A DNA stretch of 6,491 nucleotides from an uncultured Eubacteriales bacterium. GTDB lineage: Bacteria > Bacillota > Clostridia > Monoglobales > Monoglobaceae. The notes beneath the pieces were generated by a model. The model ran no database searches and had not been told where the DNA came from. It worked only from the letters and a program-made list of their open reading frames with translations. Each line of letters opens with the position of its first letter. Positions within the stretch are counted from its first letter, which is position 1. Below, piece after piece: positions 6,395 to 6,491 of the stretch. Made by a program: the position numbers and the translations under genes. The DNA is taken from contig URZD01000125.1 of assembly GCA_900552305.1 (NCBI GenBank), positions 1-6,491 of the forward strand. Direction: 5' to 3'.

Positions 6395-6428
6395 GGGATA
6401 AAAATAACGGATTTAAGGGGTGATTTTA

Positions 6429-6491
6429 ATGCGGCTGACCGAAGAAAGACCCATATACATTTTTGAGACGCAGCAGGGGGACATGGAATAT
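6429..6491 (+). CDS. Start of an unidentified gene, cut by the window end; possible regulator
   Basis: Only 21 codons are visible, beginning MRLTEERPIYIFE and open to the edge. A good Shine-Dalgarno sequence, AAGGGGTGA (6415-6423), lies just upstream and a strong promoter lies at 6359-6387, so the gene is very probably real. The residues are too few for family assignment. Its position, divergent from a glycosidase gene with overlapping promoters, is typical of a local transcriptional regulator (for example AraC type with an N-terminal sugar-sensing domain). That is inference from context only. Confidence 0.65.
   Translation, partial: MRLTEERPIYIFETQQGDMEY

Overview
The window looks like chromosomal DNA of a low-to-moderate G+C anaerobic firmicute, probably a gut-type clostridium (Clostridia/Ruminococcaceae-like). 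The evidence is a clostridial-style long (type 2) isoleucyl-tRNA synthetase, strong AGGAGG-type ribosome binding sites, sigma-A-like TTGACA/TATAAT promoters, a LuxS gene, and a large intracellular glycosidase of a type common in gut Clostridia. This taxonomic guess rests on gene style only; no marker RNA is present.

Layout, left to right. (1) 2-1663, + strand: the 3' half of ileS, ending in a strong hairpin at 1687-1724. (2) 1744-3111, + strand: a two-gene transcription unit with a perfect-consensus promoter (TTGACA-17 bp-TATAAT). It holds punA (purine nucleoside phosphorylase) and, 4 nt after its stop, luxS (S-ribosylhomocysteine lyase). It ends at a 14-15 bp perfect stem with a T-run at 3155-3195. 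(3) 3264-6344, - strand: one 1026-residue glycoside hydrolase resembling family GH106 (alpha-L-rhamnosidase). It converges on luxS across the shared hairpin. (4) 6359-6394: two divergent promoters interleaved in the same 36 bp, one reading left into the hydrolase and one reading right. (5) 6429-6491, + strand: the first 21 codons of a further gene cut by the window edge, which by position could be the regulator of the hydrolase.

Functionally the window has two unrelated parts. The left half is housekeeping: translation (IleRS), purine nucleoside salvage (PunA), and recycling of the ribosyl-homocysteine product of the activated methyl cycle to homocysteine with release of the AI-2 precursor (LuxS). 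The right half begins an accessory carbohydrate locus. A cytoplasmic glycosidase without signal peptide would act on imported oligosaccharides, such as rhamnose-containing pectin or plant-glycoside fragments, and is controlled from a compact divergent promoter region. No mobile elements, CRISPR arrays, tRNAs or rRNAs are seen. I found no convincing new system; the most interesting points are the interleaved divergent promoters and the punA-luxS pairing.
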